Shown here: piece after piece, positions 46,601 through 55,615 of the stretch
Layout: each line of letters opens with the position of its first letter
Position numbering within the stretch: position 1 is the first letter of the stretch
Origin: Gymnothorax reevesii
Taxonomy: Eukaryota; Chordata; Actinopteri; Anguilliformes; Muraenidae
DNA: 64,000 nt
Assembly: GCA_029721435.1 (NCBI GenBank)
Contig: CM056576.1
Location: forward strand, 110,836,666-110,900,665
Direction: 5' to 3'
The notes under the pieces: generated by a model
What the model was told of the DNA's origin: nothing
What the model saw: the letters and a program-made list of their open reading frames with translations, nothing else
Databases searched by the model: none
Program-made: the position numbers and the translations under genes

Positions 46601-48376
46601 AGAGCCTGTGTTCCAAACTGAGTGCTCAGACACGAAAACTCACAGGGACTAACTCAATGAACGATGAAACAAAACACAGGCCTATTTTACCAAATAAGAT
46701 TTCCTTAACTTCCATGCTTTTTCCATGTTGTCAGCTAAACAATAAATATAATTCTCAGAGTCATTGGAGTATTTTGGTGTCAGTTAGTTGGTGCCCACTT
46801 AGGGATTCAGTAAGAATAGGAAACACACTGACAGTAAGTCTTTCTGGAGTCACTTGTAATGTGTACAATGCAACACAAAATGTGTCTCCCACAACGTGAA
46901 AATGACAAAATTTACAAAATGAACAAAAAATTTTGTAAACTTTTCCACAAGAATCAGATGTCTAATAATGGTGACAATGAAAGTCATTGTATAGGCCTAC
47001 ATGATAAAATGAGCTGACTAGCTTTGTATTCTGCATGAAGGATTACTGCTCAGCAGTAGTGTCAGCTTCCTCTGATGTGATTTTTTTTTAATGGTTGATG
47101 GTCTCAAATAAGCATCTCCCAATCAAATTTGCAGCAATAATGAATGTTTCTTAGAAGAATTACTGATAAAATTGGTTATTCACAATGTAGGATGTTTTCC
47201 TTATTCATTAAAAAAACAACAATAAGGCCATTAGTACATTTGGAGTATTGGGGTCAATGTGCAGAACAGGGTGAGCTCACATTTAGGACCAGCCCTGTGG
47301 GGCACTGCTACCTGAAACTGCGGCCTGTCTACTCAGTTACATGACTTGAAGGTTAACAGAGCGGAATGTGAAGCATGTGGCGTAAAAAGGGCAGGGGTGT
47401 TAACGTGTGGTCGATGCTCTGGTTGAGCCTGCTTCAGCGTCATGAGCTTTTCTCTCGGTGTTAACCGCATGGCCTCTAGCGTGCATCATTTTTTTTTTTT
47501 TTTGCAGAAAAGGAACAGGCGAATGCTAGTTGTTTGCTTGCACCAGATCGGAGATGGTGCTTGAAGCAGGTTCTCACAAATGCCAAAAGAACGACTGCAG
47601 CGATTCATACAAGAACTATTAGTTGCTCTAAATGTGCACACGAAAATTGCAGGCTTCCAGTTGTCGACATTGAAAGACATCAGTGACAAGTTGACTCATT
47701 TCTCTGTACAGAGCAAAAGGGTTTTGTTGCAGTTCTCATATTCATTAAAATGAGTCACCTCAGAGCTCCCAGACCTCAGCTTTACTTAAACACCCAATTA
47801 CCCTCTCATCTAATATTTAAATGCCAAAACCCTGCTTGCCACAGAAATACATGTACGAACAAAAAGCTGAACAAAAGATTAACAATAAACTCAAAAATCT
47901 GCATAGCCATCACAGGAAACAAAGGAGAATCTACTGATCACAATCGGTACAAACCATAAACAGGGGTTAGACATGGCCACAATATATTTTCGGAGGGTTA
48001 TTTTATAGTTGCATATGTTATGGCTGACATGAAAGCTTCCTAACATTAATGTCAGCTGTCTCAAACAAGTTCATGCAAATGTAGTGCACAGCAAGGGCCA
48101 ACACAGACTGACTTGTGCAATGCGATAAAAGGGAAGTTCTACATTTGTTACAAAACGGTTTGTTTTTTTATGTTTACAACCATTGATCAACCACAATTTC
48201 TTTAAAAAAAAAAAATTAAACTCTGGAAATTCATTGCATGGTCTTCAAACATACCTAGATTTATTTTCGCTGGCTCTCGCGACTGGTAAATCATCCGGAC
48301 CAAGCATTTTGAAGTATGCTTCCTCCTTTGGAGCTGAAAAGTTCAATTGAGGAAATAGAAAAGCAAATGTCTGCAT
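34379..48376 (-). CDS. rgs18: Regulator of G-protein signalling 18, five coding exons
   Basis: The CDS is join(48376-48255, 43045-42941, 40445-40384, 39206-39040, 34633-34379) on the minus strand, giving 236 codons. RGS proteins accelerate GTP hydrolysis by G-alpha subunits at the inner plasma membrane. RGS18 (R4 subfamily, Gi/Gq-directed) is known from megakaryocytes/platelets and other blood cells. The RGS domain spans about residues 84-201. SEENIEFW supplies Glu113 and Asn114 (RGS4 Glu87/Asn88), VNID supplies Asn154 (RGS4 Asn128), and KDCYPRF supplies Asp189 and Arg193 (RGS4 Asp163/Arg167). Cys190 replaces the RGS4 Ser164 contact. The C-terminus RRRSRS...AWL and the KEKKSRLSLL segment match RGS18 rather than RGS1, 2, 13 or 21. 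All junctions are GT-AG and phase-consistent with no stops. The start at 48376 aligns with the mammalian N-terminus; an in-frame upstream ATG at 48448 is judged untranslated. Confidence 0.95.
34801..35195 (+). repeat. Modular dispersed repeat in rgs18 intron 4, GGACAGAC tail
   Basis: Two roughly 140-bp related units sit in tandem. Each has an aataactg(t/c)gg(g)gaaaa block, a tttatggncttaagctacacacc block and tttctgagaaaagctgtccc. They are followed by ggacagacggacgcatggac and ctatatccccctcgcacttt. This is a repeat type seen in many fish; the class is unknown to me. Confidence 0.6.
35540..36070 (-). repeat. Second modular repeat in rgs18 intron 4
   Basis: A GTCCGTCC-rich stretch (35605-35645) precedes three units of roughly 120-150 bp. 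Each has a cac(t)gtatccacatac-like block, tggattttcatg(a)aacttgg, and ggtcaaaggtca. It resembles the adjacent repeat in design, with a (GGAC)n module plus degenerate tandem units, but in the opposite orientation. Confidence 0.55.
36344..38506. mobile_element. hAT-like foldback element with 65-bp repeat arms
   Basis: The ends are CAGGGACTGTAACATTTT on the left and the complement of CAGAGGGGGCTGTAACATTTT on the right. They are flanked by AGGGGCTG (36336-36343) and AGGAGCTT (38507-38514), an 8-bp duplication with two mismatches; both ends and duplication length fit hAT. The long inverted arms contain a tandem repeat of 65 bp. The right arm has successive tagtggagcaggac starts at 38172, 38237, 38302, 38367 and 38432. 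The left arm has starts at 36412, 36477 and 36541. The interior of about 1.4 kb has no transposase, so the element is non-autonomous. Confidence 0.8.
39040..39206 (-). CDS. rgs18: rgs18 exon 4
   Basis: 167 bases between acceptor tcattgcag and donor GTAGGA. It encodes DGLETFTQFLRSEFSEEN, IEFWLACEDYK and KAKQIFAVYIASDAPKE, the most conserved core of the RGS fold. It ends in phase 0. Confidence 0.96.
40384..40445 (-). CDS. rgs18: rgs18 exon 3
   Basis: 62 bases between acceptor tttttttcag and donor GTGAGA, encoding ISPEDALKWSDSFEDLMSDS. This is the first helix of the RGS domain; the Trp and following Phe/Leu pattern is conserved in the family. Phase 1 at its 3' end is the usual R4-family position. 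Confidence 0.93.
40446..42940. other. rgs18 intron 2 content
   Basis: Apart from the SINE-like tract at 42190-42530, I recognise no repeat, RNA or exon in this intron. Confidence 0.5.
42190..42530 (+). repeat. Possible tRNA-derived SINE fragment
   Basis: TAGCTAAGTCATTTG followed 30-odd bases later by GTGTTCAAATCCCAGC resembles A- and B-box spacing of a tRNA-derived head. A non-coding body follows. No terminal duplication was found and the 3' limit is uncertain. Confidence 0.4.
42941..43045 (-). CDS. rgs18: rgs18 exon 2
   Basis: 105 bases between acceptor ttttcccctcag and donor GTAAGA. It encodes the basic segment CKEKEKKSRLSLLM and a Ser/Lys/Pro-rich linker. The basic/amphipathic stretch corresponds to the membrane-targeting N-terminal region of R4 RGS proteins. 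Confidence 0.9.
44170..45760 (+). pseudogene. Tc1-like transposon relic in rgs18 intron 1
   Basis: Before the inserted LTR the plus strand encodes VALHDAGEIKC and IIKHFKETSSV, the N-terminal DNA-binding region of a Tc1 transposase. After it, LEFAKAFKEWTPVDW and LWTDESKFKIF give the first catalytic Asp block (about 45100-45200). NNMVWGS appears near 45290 and FQRDNDP near 45410 for the second Asp. WPAQ-like text at about 45495 completes the order. Stops occur throughout. It is split by the solo LTR at 44367-44910. Confidence 0.75.
44367..44910 (+). mobile_element. Solo LTR, family 3, inside Tc1 relic
   Basis: The ends are TGTAACA and CTTACA, with flanks AGTTC and GGTTC (5-bp duplication with one mismatch). 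A TATA box ctatataaag lies near 44484 and aataaa near 44820, giving plus orientation, opposite to rgs18. The Tc1 coding text reads through on either side, proving insertion order. Confidence 0.7.
45765..48250. other. rgs18 intron 1, nothing else recognised
   Basis: Plain AT-rich intronic DNA. A T-run near 47490 is simple low-complexity sequence. Confidence 0.5.
48255..48376 (-). CDS. rgs18: rgs18 exon 1 (coding part)
   Basis: Forty codons plus two bases, starting MQTFAFLFPQLNFS. The donor reads AG|GTATGT. The stretch PKEEAYFKML aligns with SKEKTFFKLI of mammalian RGS18. Confidence 0.88.
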
Positions 48377-48463
48377 AGTCCTCCTTCTACTTTTGCATAT
48401 GTTAAAAACTAGACACCACACGGGACTGCATCGCTTGTAGTTCAGCAAATGAAAGGACTCCGC

Positions 48464-48597
48464 TTATAAATCATCGGTTTTGCTGTTTCCCTCAACCTTA
48501 ACTACAACTTCCGCCGAAAGGGAAACTCTACCTCATTTACTGACTCTGGTTGAGAATTTCCAATCATCCCAATATTTTTTCTGACAACTGATAAGAA
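48464..48597 (-). promoter_or_regulatory. rgs18: Candidate rgs18 core promoter
   Basis: On the minus strand a TATA-like TTTATAAG lies at 48464-48470, about 90 bases upstream of the chosen ATG. An ETS-type core GGCGGAAGTT lies at 48506-48515, and a GATA-type site (tgataag on the plus strand) near 48589-48597. GATA and ETS inputs are typical of megakaryocyte and myeloid genes, which fits RGS18. A start site 25-30 bases past TATA would fall near 48438, downstream of the extra ATG at 48448. These are motif matches only. Confidence 0.4.
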
Positions 48598-48907
48598 GGT
48601 GTATGTGTTTTTTAAGGGTTTGCTATACATCCTATCTCACTTTAAACCTGAATATCACTGTACTGCAATACTGTTTTGAATAATCAGTTGAAGAGAAGCC
48701 ATACTTTAAATTTCATTAAATTCAATTACATAAAACTACATTAAATTAGCTGGCATACTAATTTTTTCTGTCCTAAATTCAAATATATAGGGTAATTCCC
48801 AGTGCTTAATGTTATTTTTACTTGTGCTTTTCTTGGAAGGTACACTGAAAGTTTGCCATTTAATTCAGCCAAAGGTAAGCAAATACTTTTGTAAAATGAA
48901 TGTGACA

Positions 48908-49160
48908 TGTATATGAAGAGTTTGTTTCCAAAACGCATTAATCCCAAAACTACAAAAATGTAGATAATATGATAGAGCCCTGAGCTTCTTACATATGGTT
49001 TTTAGAAATTCACACTATAAGGTGTATTTTTTTTTCTCCATTGTTAAAGTTTGTGTTTTTCTATAAAATGGAATAGGCACCAACACAGAAAAAAACCGTT
49101 TTACTCAAAATGAGTAAACTGGATAAATTGCATTTTGTAAACAAACTCTTCACATACAAA
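48908..49160. mobile_element. MITE upstream of rgs18
   Basis: The left arm tatatgaagagtttgtttcc... (48908-48945) pairs with ...gtaaacaaactcttcacata near 49120-49157 over about 36 bases. The interior is non-coding. It abuts the Tc1-type element that begins at 49165. Confidence 0.65.
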
Positions 49161-49164
49161 TATA

Positions 49165-50748
49165 TGCAGCACCCTCCATAATTATTGACACCCCAGGTAA
49201 AGATGTGTTCTTTAGCTGCTAGTAAATTCTGTTTTTTTTCTAAATAATTTAGGACCACAATGCAAAAAAGAGGAAAATGCAACCTTTAATTCAAGTGCAT
49301 TTATTCAGTGGGAAAAAATCCCACATTAAGACATAATTCTTTTACATCAAATCATGTGTGCCACAATTATTAGCATCCCTAATATTAATACTTTGTACAA
49401 CCCCGTTTCGCCAACAAAATAGCAGCTAATCCTCTCCTATAATGTTTCACAAGATGGCAGAATACAGAAAGAGGGATCTTCGACCATTCCTCTTTGCACA
49501 ATCTCTCTAAATCATCCAGCAACCTGGGTCCTCTCCTCTGCACTCACCTCTTCAGCTCACTCCACAGGTTTTCAATGGGGTTGAGGGTCTGGAGACTGAG
49601 AAGGCCATGGGAGGAGCTTGGTTCTGTGTCTGGTGAACCATTTCTGTGGATGTTTAGGGTCATTATCTTGCTGAAAGACCCAGTGACGACCCATCTTCAG
49701 CTTTCAGGCAGAGGCCACCAGATTTTAATTTAAGATGTCCTGGTATTTCAAAGCATTCATGATGCCATGCACCCTAACAAGGTTCCCAGGGCCTCTGGAA
49801 GGGAAACAGGCTCACAGCATCACCGATCCTCCCCCATACTTCACAGTGGGCATGAGGTGCTTTTCTGCATACTCATCTTTTGTGTTCCACCAGACCCACT
49901 TTGCAAAAAGCTCTATCTTGGTCTCATCTGATCAAAGCACACGGTCCCAGTTGAAGTCGCAGTACCGGTTAGCAATTCCAGACGTTTGTGTTTATGATTG
50001 TCAGTGAGAAAAGGTTTTTTCCACGTATGCCTCCCAAACAGCTTGTTGGCATGTAGATAGCGCCTGATGGTTGTTTTGGAGACTTTGTGACCCCAAGATG
50101 CCATGACCATTTGTAGCGATTCTTCAACAGTGCACTTTGGAGAACTTTTTATTTCTCTTACCATCCTCCTCACTGTGCGTGGTGGCAAAATAACCTTGCG
50201 TCCTCATCCAGGCTGGTTTACCACTGTTCCAGTTGTTTTAAACTTCTTACTACTGTCCTCTGACAGTAGATATGGGCAGGTGCAGGCGAGTGACTATTTT
50301 CTTGTAGCCATTGCCTGACTCGTCAGGGTCGGCACACATCTGCCTTACTTGAATGGTGTGTTCCTTTGTCTTACCCATGTTGAAGAGTGGATAAGAGAAA
50401 TGGCTTCTGTGTCAGTTCATATTAATACCCCAGGGAAACAGGAAGTGATGAATTACTAATTAAATGTTCCTATTTACTCTGGTCAACTTTGGAAACTACT
50501 GTAGAAATGACAGAAATACTTCAATTACATCTCCTAAGAATTGTTAGGGGTGCCAATAATTAAGGAACAGGTGATTTTATGAAAAATGATTATTTCTTAG
50601 TCAGGGATTTTTTTCCCCTTAAAATTCTCTTGAGCTGAAGGTTACATTTTTCTACAATTTTCAGTGCTTCTGCTATAAAAATAGAATTTATTTTAAGGCT
50701 TGGGACACATCTTAACTTGGGGTGCCAATAATTATGGAGGGCGCTGCA
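49165..50748 (-). mobile_element. Full-length Tc1-type transposon, degraded transposase
   Basis: The terminal inverted repeats tgcagcaccctccataatta and its complement ending gggcgctgca lie next to TA dinucleotides (49163-49164, 50749-50750), the Tc1/mariner target. The minus-strand transposase begins MGKTKEHTIQVRQMC at 50378. It continues with PPRTVRRMVREIKSSP, TTIRRYLHANKLFGRH (HTH region), and QQDNDPKH near 49660 for the second catalytic Asp. In-frame stops and frameshifts make it inactive. At 1584 bp it has the usual full length. Confidence 0.85.
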
Positions 50749-50751
50749 TAG

Positions 50752-51235
50752 ACATATATCAGTGGTGGCTGGTAAACTGGCGATAGGGGCAATCCCTTAA
50801 AATCCCTTAAAATTAATTGGTCATGACCTGTATTCAATTATTCATTTACGTAAATTACTATTATAGAAACTCCGAGAACTCTCAACATTATCAGGTGTGG
50901 CCAGTGTTCATTTATAACGCATACCTGTCAACTCTCACGCATTCGTTGTGAGTTAAGTTGCATATTTATTTCCTCTGCTGTAGTCAGCAATTATTCAATC
51001 AACACGTATGCAAAAGATTCTCCTGCAGAACTGAAGCCCTTGTGCTAGGCAATGATTTCCTCTATTAGGTTTTTGAACAATTCTTTTGACAGCCATATTT
51101 CGAAAATGCAATCAAATGTCACTAAAACAAACCCCTAGCGAGTGCAAGCATTTGTGTTTAATCTGAAGCAAACCTGATGCAACTAATTAAGCTCTAGCTA
51201 CATTAGGTGTGCTTGAGACAACACCTGGTTTGCAA
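50752..51235. other. Intergenic, nothing recognised
   Basis: No gene or classified repeat. Confidence 0.45.
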
Positions 51236-51239
51236 ATAT

Positions 51240-51472
51240 GCTCTTATGACGGATTCTATTTGGTGGGTTGAATAATTTTGAGACTGCAATAGACATCAAA
51301 AATGGCATTTTGTGTTACATTTGGAGAAACCACATGTAATATTAGTTGTGTTGAGCTATTCAAAATGTTCTTGTTTAATCTGTTTATCACAGACAGTTGA
51401 AAATTTGTAAATTTTGCTATTACACCCAATTTGCAATGGGGGCTGAATAATTTTGATTGCAACTGTATATAC
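51240..51472. mobile_element. Tc1-related MITE fragment
   Basis: The right end gggctgaataattttgattgcaactgtatatac reads like a Tc1/mariner terminus. A weak internal partner ggttgaataattttgagactgcaa (51269-51292) suggests a short or deleted derivative. Confidence 0.45.
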
Positions 51473-51484
51473 AATGTTGTATGC

Positions 51485-51486
<2 letters not shown>

Positions 51487-51526
<40 letters not shown>
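51487..51526. repeat. (AT)n microsatellite
   Basis: An uninterrupted AT dinucleotide run of about 40 bases. Confidence 0.95.
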
Positions 51527-51534
<8 letters not shown>

Positions 51535-52685
51535 ATACAGTATATGTAGATAATTTCTTTATTTTTTTGACAGGCAGCGTATCTTTTTGAAACGCAATAT
51601 TAATTATGTTGAAACTTACACTATAAAAAACATTCACTGAAAAGAAAATATAACGTAATTTTTCCTGATCGGATGATCCGAGACATACAGCATTTACTGA
51701 CCGAAAAACATTGAAAAACTTATTTTTATTGCGGTCTTAGGAGAACATGTAATAACATATTCCAAGTCCATCATGAAATACCAAAAAAAAAACACGCCAG
51801 TAACACAACAGAGGCAGTAATTGAGAATATCTATCTGTGTGAAATACAGCGTGACAGACTTTGCAGGCACATTAGAACAAGGAATAATGAATAACAAAAA
51901 TCAATACTTCAAGGCCAGAACCAGAACAGTTCCCAGAGCATTAAAAGCTTAATGGACGCAGAAAGATACACTCTGACACTGCAGTGGATGAGGACAAATG
52001 TGGCCTCAGGCGACAGAAAAAAATGGGAAACTCTTGTTTAAAGAACAAAACAAATATAATGGCAGCAGAGACATGCAGTGATAGTGACAAGTCTGTTTGT
52101 CAGTTCTTTTTTTTAATACATGACCATCAAGCTGCTACTTCTTCCCAAACTACAGTGCAAAACCATAAGAATAATGGCTGGTGTGGGGTTTGGGATCATC
52201 CTAAAGCACACCCGAGAGCTATCAAAATGTGTTGTATTGGCTTGATGCTTTAACAGGCACATCAAACAGAAATGGGTCCTTTTCCAAGCTGCAAAGATAG
52301 GAACACAGTTTGCCACAGATTGCTTTGCTTTTCTAAATCGACTGTTACAGTTTATTCACATACACAAGCGAGAGTAATCGATGGACACAGAATGGAAGGA
52401 CAGACTTACTAGAGTTACTATAGAGGATTCAAACTCAACAAAAAATGTATATTAATTCAAATCAAAAAAGGATTTAGTCAGAGAGAATGCGCAGTTCTAA
52501 GGACACTGTAAAAAATGAGCTCAAGTAATAATAATAATAATTATAATAATAAGACAAATAACAAAGTAACAGGAACTGTTGCAATGACTTACTGTAAATT
52601 AGATAACATAACATTTCAAAAAATCTAAATGGCTAGTTTTCTCAGAGATAGGGGTACACTTGGAATTCACTTATGTCCCGAAAGG
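51527..52685. other. Intergenic; AAT-rich microsatellite only
   Basis: An (ATA/AAT)n tract lies at about 52525-52555. No gene was recognised. Confidence 0.5.
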
Positions 52686-52688
52686 TAC

Positions 52689-52824
52689 TGTTATGCCCCT
52701 CCCCCTGGACATTGAAGACTTTTGGCTCCCTGCCTTCATTCACTTATTCAATTACCTCTTCTGTTCTCCTTCCTAATTAGTACACCTAGTTTTCATTAGT
52801 TGAGCTTAATTTCCTTGTCTGTTT
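52689..52824 (+). mobile_element. 5' part of an LTR interrupted by the Gmr1-like element
   Basis: It begins TGTTATGCCCCTCCC, as many fish LTRs do, and runs to ccttgtctgttt. On the far side of the retroelement the text resumes as atttaagctttac and ends ctgcgcttgggtccctc, typical of a TATA/U5 region. The two pieces (with 59313-59503) would form one LTR of about 330 bp. Duplications were not found. Confidence 0.4.
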
Positions 52825-53285
52825 TGTTATGACTTGAAAATCACAACAAAGAAAACCAGCAATGATAACTTAAACAAATTTATTCTTCACTGATTAGGTC
52901 CAAACATTTCTGAAAATAATCCACTGTGCAATCTTATAAATTACTCTAATGCCACTATGTAACTCTGATGCCAAAATAAAACTGAACAAAATCACAGCAT
53001 TTATACAGACTAGGAACATTCTAGAAAGATCTACCAGAGTCCTGGGTGACCCGGCCCCCTCTAGGTAAGAAGAAGCCAGAAACTTCTAGAAAGCACCAGT
53101 CTATTTCATCACAAACAAGTGATATTGCATCAGATCATTTTTTTCCCACAGACATACCACCAGAGGTTGCTAAATGATGAACAAAATAAACAAATACCTG
53201 ACCAGTAAGGCAGCAGAAATAGTGTGTAACAAATCTCCTTTACAAATGATATCCAGTGTTTTACATAAAACACCCATACATAACA
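52825..53285 (-). mobile_element. 3' LTR of the Gmr1-like element
   Basis: It has the same TGTTATG...CATAACA ends, 461 bp. On the minus strand it is preceded by a purine-rich tract (complement of cctcccctctttaag at 53286-53300) that can serve as the polypurine tract. Confidence 0.88.
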
Positions 53286-53449
53286 CCTCCCCTCTTTAAG
53301 AAAAGAAAGGCTGGCTAAAAGCTTTCTTTTGTTAAAATTAACATGGTTTCATAATCAGTATAATCTTGAAACTTTACTCGTAAGGTATCATTGATCATTA
53401 TAACAATCACATGCCTAACAACTAGTGCAATTTTCACAATCAAATAGAG

Positions 53450-53849
53450 AAGTAAAATTTGCATGCGTGAAAGTGCATCTGGAATAACATTTCCTTTTCC
53501 CCTGAAGTGAGAAATATCTAAATCATACTCTTGCAAAGGTAAACTCCATCTGAGTAATCTTTGATTTTTGTTTTTTGATCTTATGCAAGGATGTAAGGGG
53601 ATTGTGATCACAGAATACCGTGATGGAAGTAGCTGAACAAGTCAAATAGACTTCAAAATGTTGTAAAGCCAAAAATAGTGCCTGAAATTCTTTTTTAATT
53701 ATTGAATAGTTTTTCTGATTTTTATCAAACTTTTTGGAAAAGTAACAAACAGGATGATCAACTACATCAGTGTCTGCTTGCAGTAAAACTGCACCTGCAC
53801 TAATATCACTGGCATCAACAGCTAACTTGCACTCCTTTTTGTATTCTTT
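53450..53849 (-). pseudogene. RNase H of the Gmr1-like element, fused after integrase
   Basis: Directly after integrase HINMLKEYKKE the same frame continues CKLAVDASDISAGAVLLQ, HPVCYFSKKF and YSIIKKEFQALFLAL, then VFCDHNPLTSL. These are RNase H blocks of Ty3/Gypsy pol, including the VDAS Asp, the KEF Glu and the CDHNPL Asp. A frameshift near 53550 leads to NQRLLRWSLPLQEYDLDI and GNVIPDALSR, the C-terminal end. No YxDD-bearing RT lies upstream, so the junction is a deletion of RT that kept the frame. Confidence 0.85.
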
Positions 53850-55066
53850 CAGCATGTTGATGTGACACATTTGTTTTTGTTTCCTCCTTCCAAGGGGTAA
53901 AATTATGTAGCTCAGATCACTGACCTTTTTGAGGACAGTGTAAGGGTTGGGATATCGGGCTCTTAGAGGGTTTCCAGGAACTGCCAAAAGTGCCAGGACT
54001 ATGTCACCAGCTTTAAAACTTCTATCTTGGTAATGAAGGTCATATTTAGTTTTCATTTTGCCCTGAGCTTCTTTGAGATTAGACTTAGCAAAGTCACAAG
54101 CCTTAGAGAGACCATTACGGAAGTCAGAGACATACTGAATCAAGTTCATTGGGACATCATCTTCTACCAGCAACTTTTCCTTCAGAAGCTTCAGAGGTCT
54201 ACGGACTGTATGCCCAAAAACAAGCTCAAAAGGACTGAACCCAAGAGACTCCTGAACAGCTTCATGAGCAGCAGACAGAAGAAGATGGACACCTTCATCC
54301 CAGTCTTTCTCTGTGTCAAGGCAGTAGGTCCTTATCATGTTCTTCAGCATTTGGTGGGACCTCTCCAAAGCACCTTGACTCTTAGGATGGTTAGCTGATG
54401 ACCTGTATTGTTTAATACCAAGCTCATGCATAACTTGTTAAAATATGCCAGACATGAAATTTGACCCTTGAGCAGACTGAATAGACTTCGGAAGACCAAC
54501 AAAGCAGAAAAACTTGGACAGAGCCTTGGGGATTGTCTTCGCCTTGATAATACAAAATGTTATTACCTCAGGAAACCGGGTGGAAGCACACATGATAGTT
54601 AGTAGGTACTCAGAAAACAGATCTAGTCTTCGGCAATGGTCCGAAACAGTCAACGATGATCCGACTGAAAGGTTCTTTAAAAGCGGGAATGGGCTCGAGC
54701 CTTTGGAATATTCTGGTTTGGCTTCCCAACCATTTGACAAATATGACAGGATTTGCAGTACTCCTGTACATCAGACCTCATGGAAGTCCAGAAAACTTGA
54801 TTCGTGACACGTTGAAGGGGCTTCTTGACACCCGAATGACCTGACATAGGATTGTCATGGGCCAGACTAAGAGTTTCTTGATGATAAGACTTTGGAAGAA
54901 CAATTTGATGGGTGATCATCCACTCTTCATCGGCAGAAACATCAGGTGGATGCCACTTTCTCATAAGCACACCATTTTTGTAGTAAAAACAGACAGGAAC
55001 TTGAGTAGCCTTTTGTTCACTTGCAGTCTGTGGTAGAAGATGCGCTAGATCACGAGCTTGTTGTTG
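53850..55066 (-). pseudogene. Integrase of the Gmr1-like element
   Basis: The HHCC zinc domain reads AHDNPMSGHSG and later CKSCHICQ (about 54840-54740). The core begins with FSRIIVDCFGPLP (first acidic residue, near 54655). A frameshift follows, then FPEVITFCI and SIQSAQGSNF, where the usual Asp of the IQSDQG motif is Ala. A stop near 54435 precedes NHPKSQGALERSHQ with the third acidic residue (Glu). The C-terminal part includes PFELVFGH and GDIVLALLAVPGNP, ending HINMLKEYKKE. The enzyme is not functional as read. Confidence 0.85.
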
Positions 55067-55074
55067 CTCCTGGA

Positions 55075-55603
55075 CAGGGGCACAGATAGAACTAGGAACT
55101 GGGGGGGACACAGATATGTGCTTTATGACAACAATTAGTCCTGGCTAGTTCTCAATCATATTCCTTTATTGACGCATTTTTCAATTATCGTAATTGGCAA
55201 CTGAAGACACGGTTTCTCTCCATATGCGATCTTACAGCAATGAAATCATGGGGTAAATTCAGTCCAGAAATGCGCTACTTGCGTGAAGGTCGGCAGGTTT
55301 GCAATTTTGAATAATGTTGATTTAAATACAGCAAATACGCGTCCAGATTAATGATTGCCGTCTTACTTACTCGGAGAGAACAAGCAGCACCGGTTATGTG
55401 TGGAGTGCTCTCGGAGTGAATCTTCTCACTTCTCAGTCATTTTCATAATTAACAAAAGGTTCACTCCGTGTCTTCAGTTGCCAGTTACGATAATTGAAAA
55501 ACGCGTCAATAAAGGAAGATGATTGAAAACTAGCCAGGACTAATTGTTGTCATAAAGCACATGTCTGTGTCCCCCCCAGTTCCTAGTTCTGTCTGCGCCC
55601 CTG
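55075..55603. mobile_element. hAT MITE with perfect 8-bp duplication
   Basis: The ends caggggcacag and ctgcgcccctg are part of inverted arms of about 140 bp that remain nearly identical. The duplication CTCCTGGA is present at 55067-55074 and 55604-55611. CAGGGGC ends and 8-bp duplications are hAT features. It separates protease from integrase; the flanking protein text joins smoothly without it. Confidence 0.9.
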
Positions 55604-55615
55604 CTCCTGGATAAG

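Noticed and set aside
48377..48448. Upstream in-frame ATG extending rgs18 by 24 residues
   Set aside because: The extension has no counterpart in mammalian RGS18, and it lies only about 16 bases from the TATA-like motif, so it is probably upstream of the transcription start.
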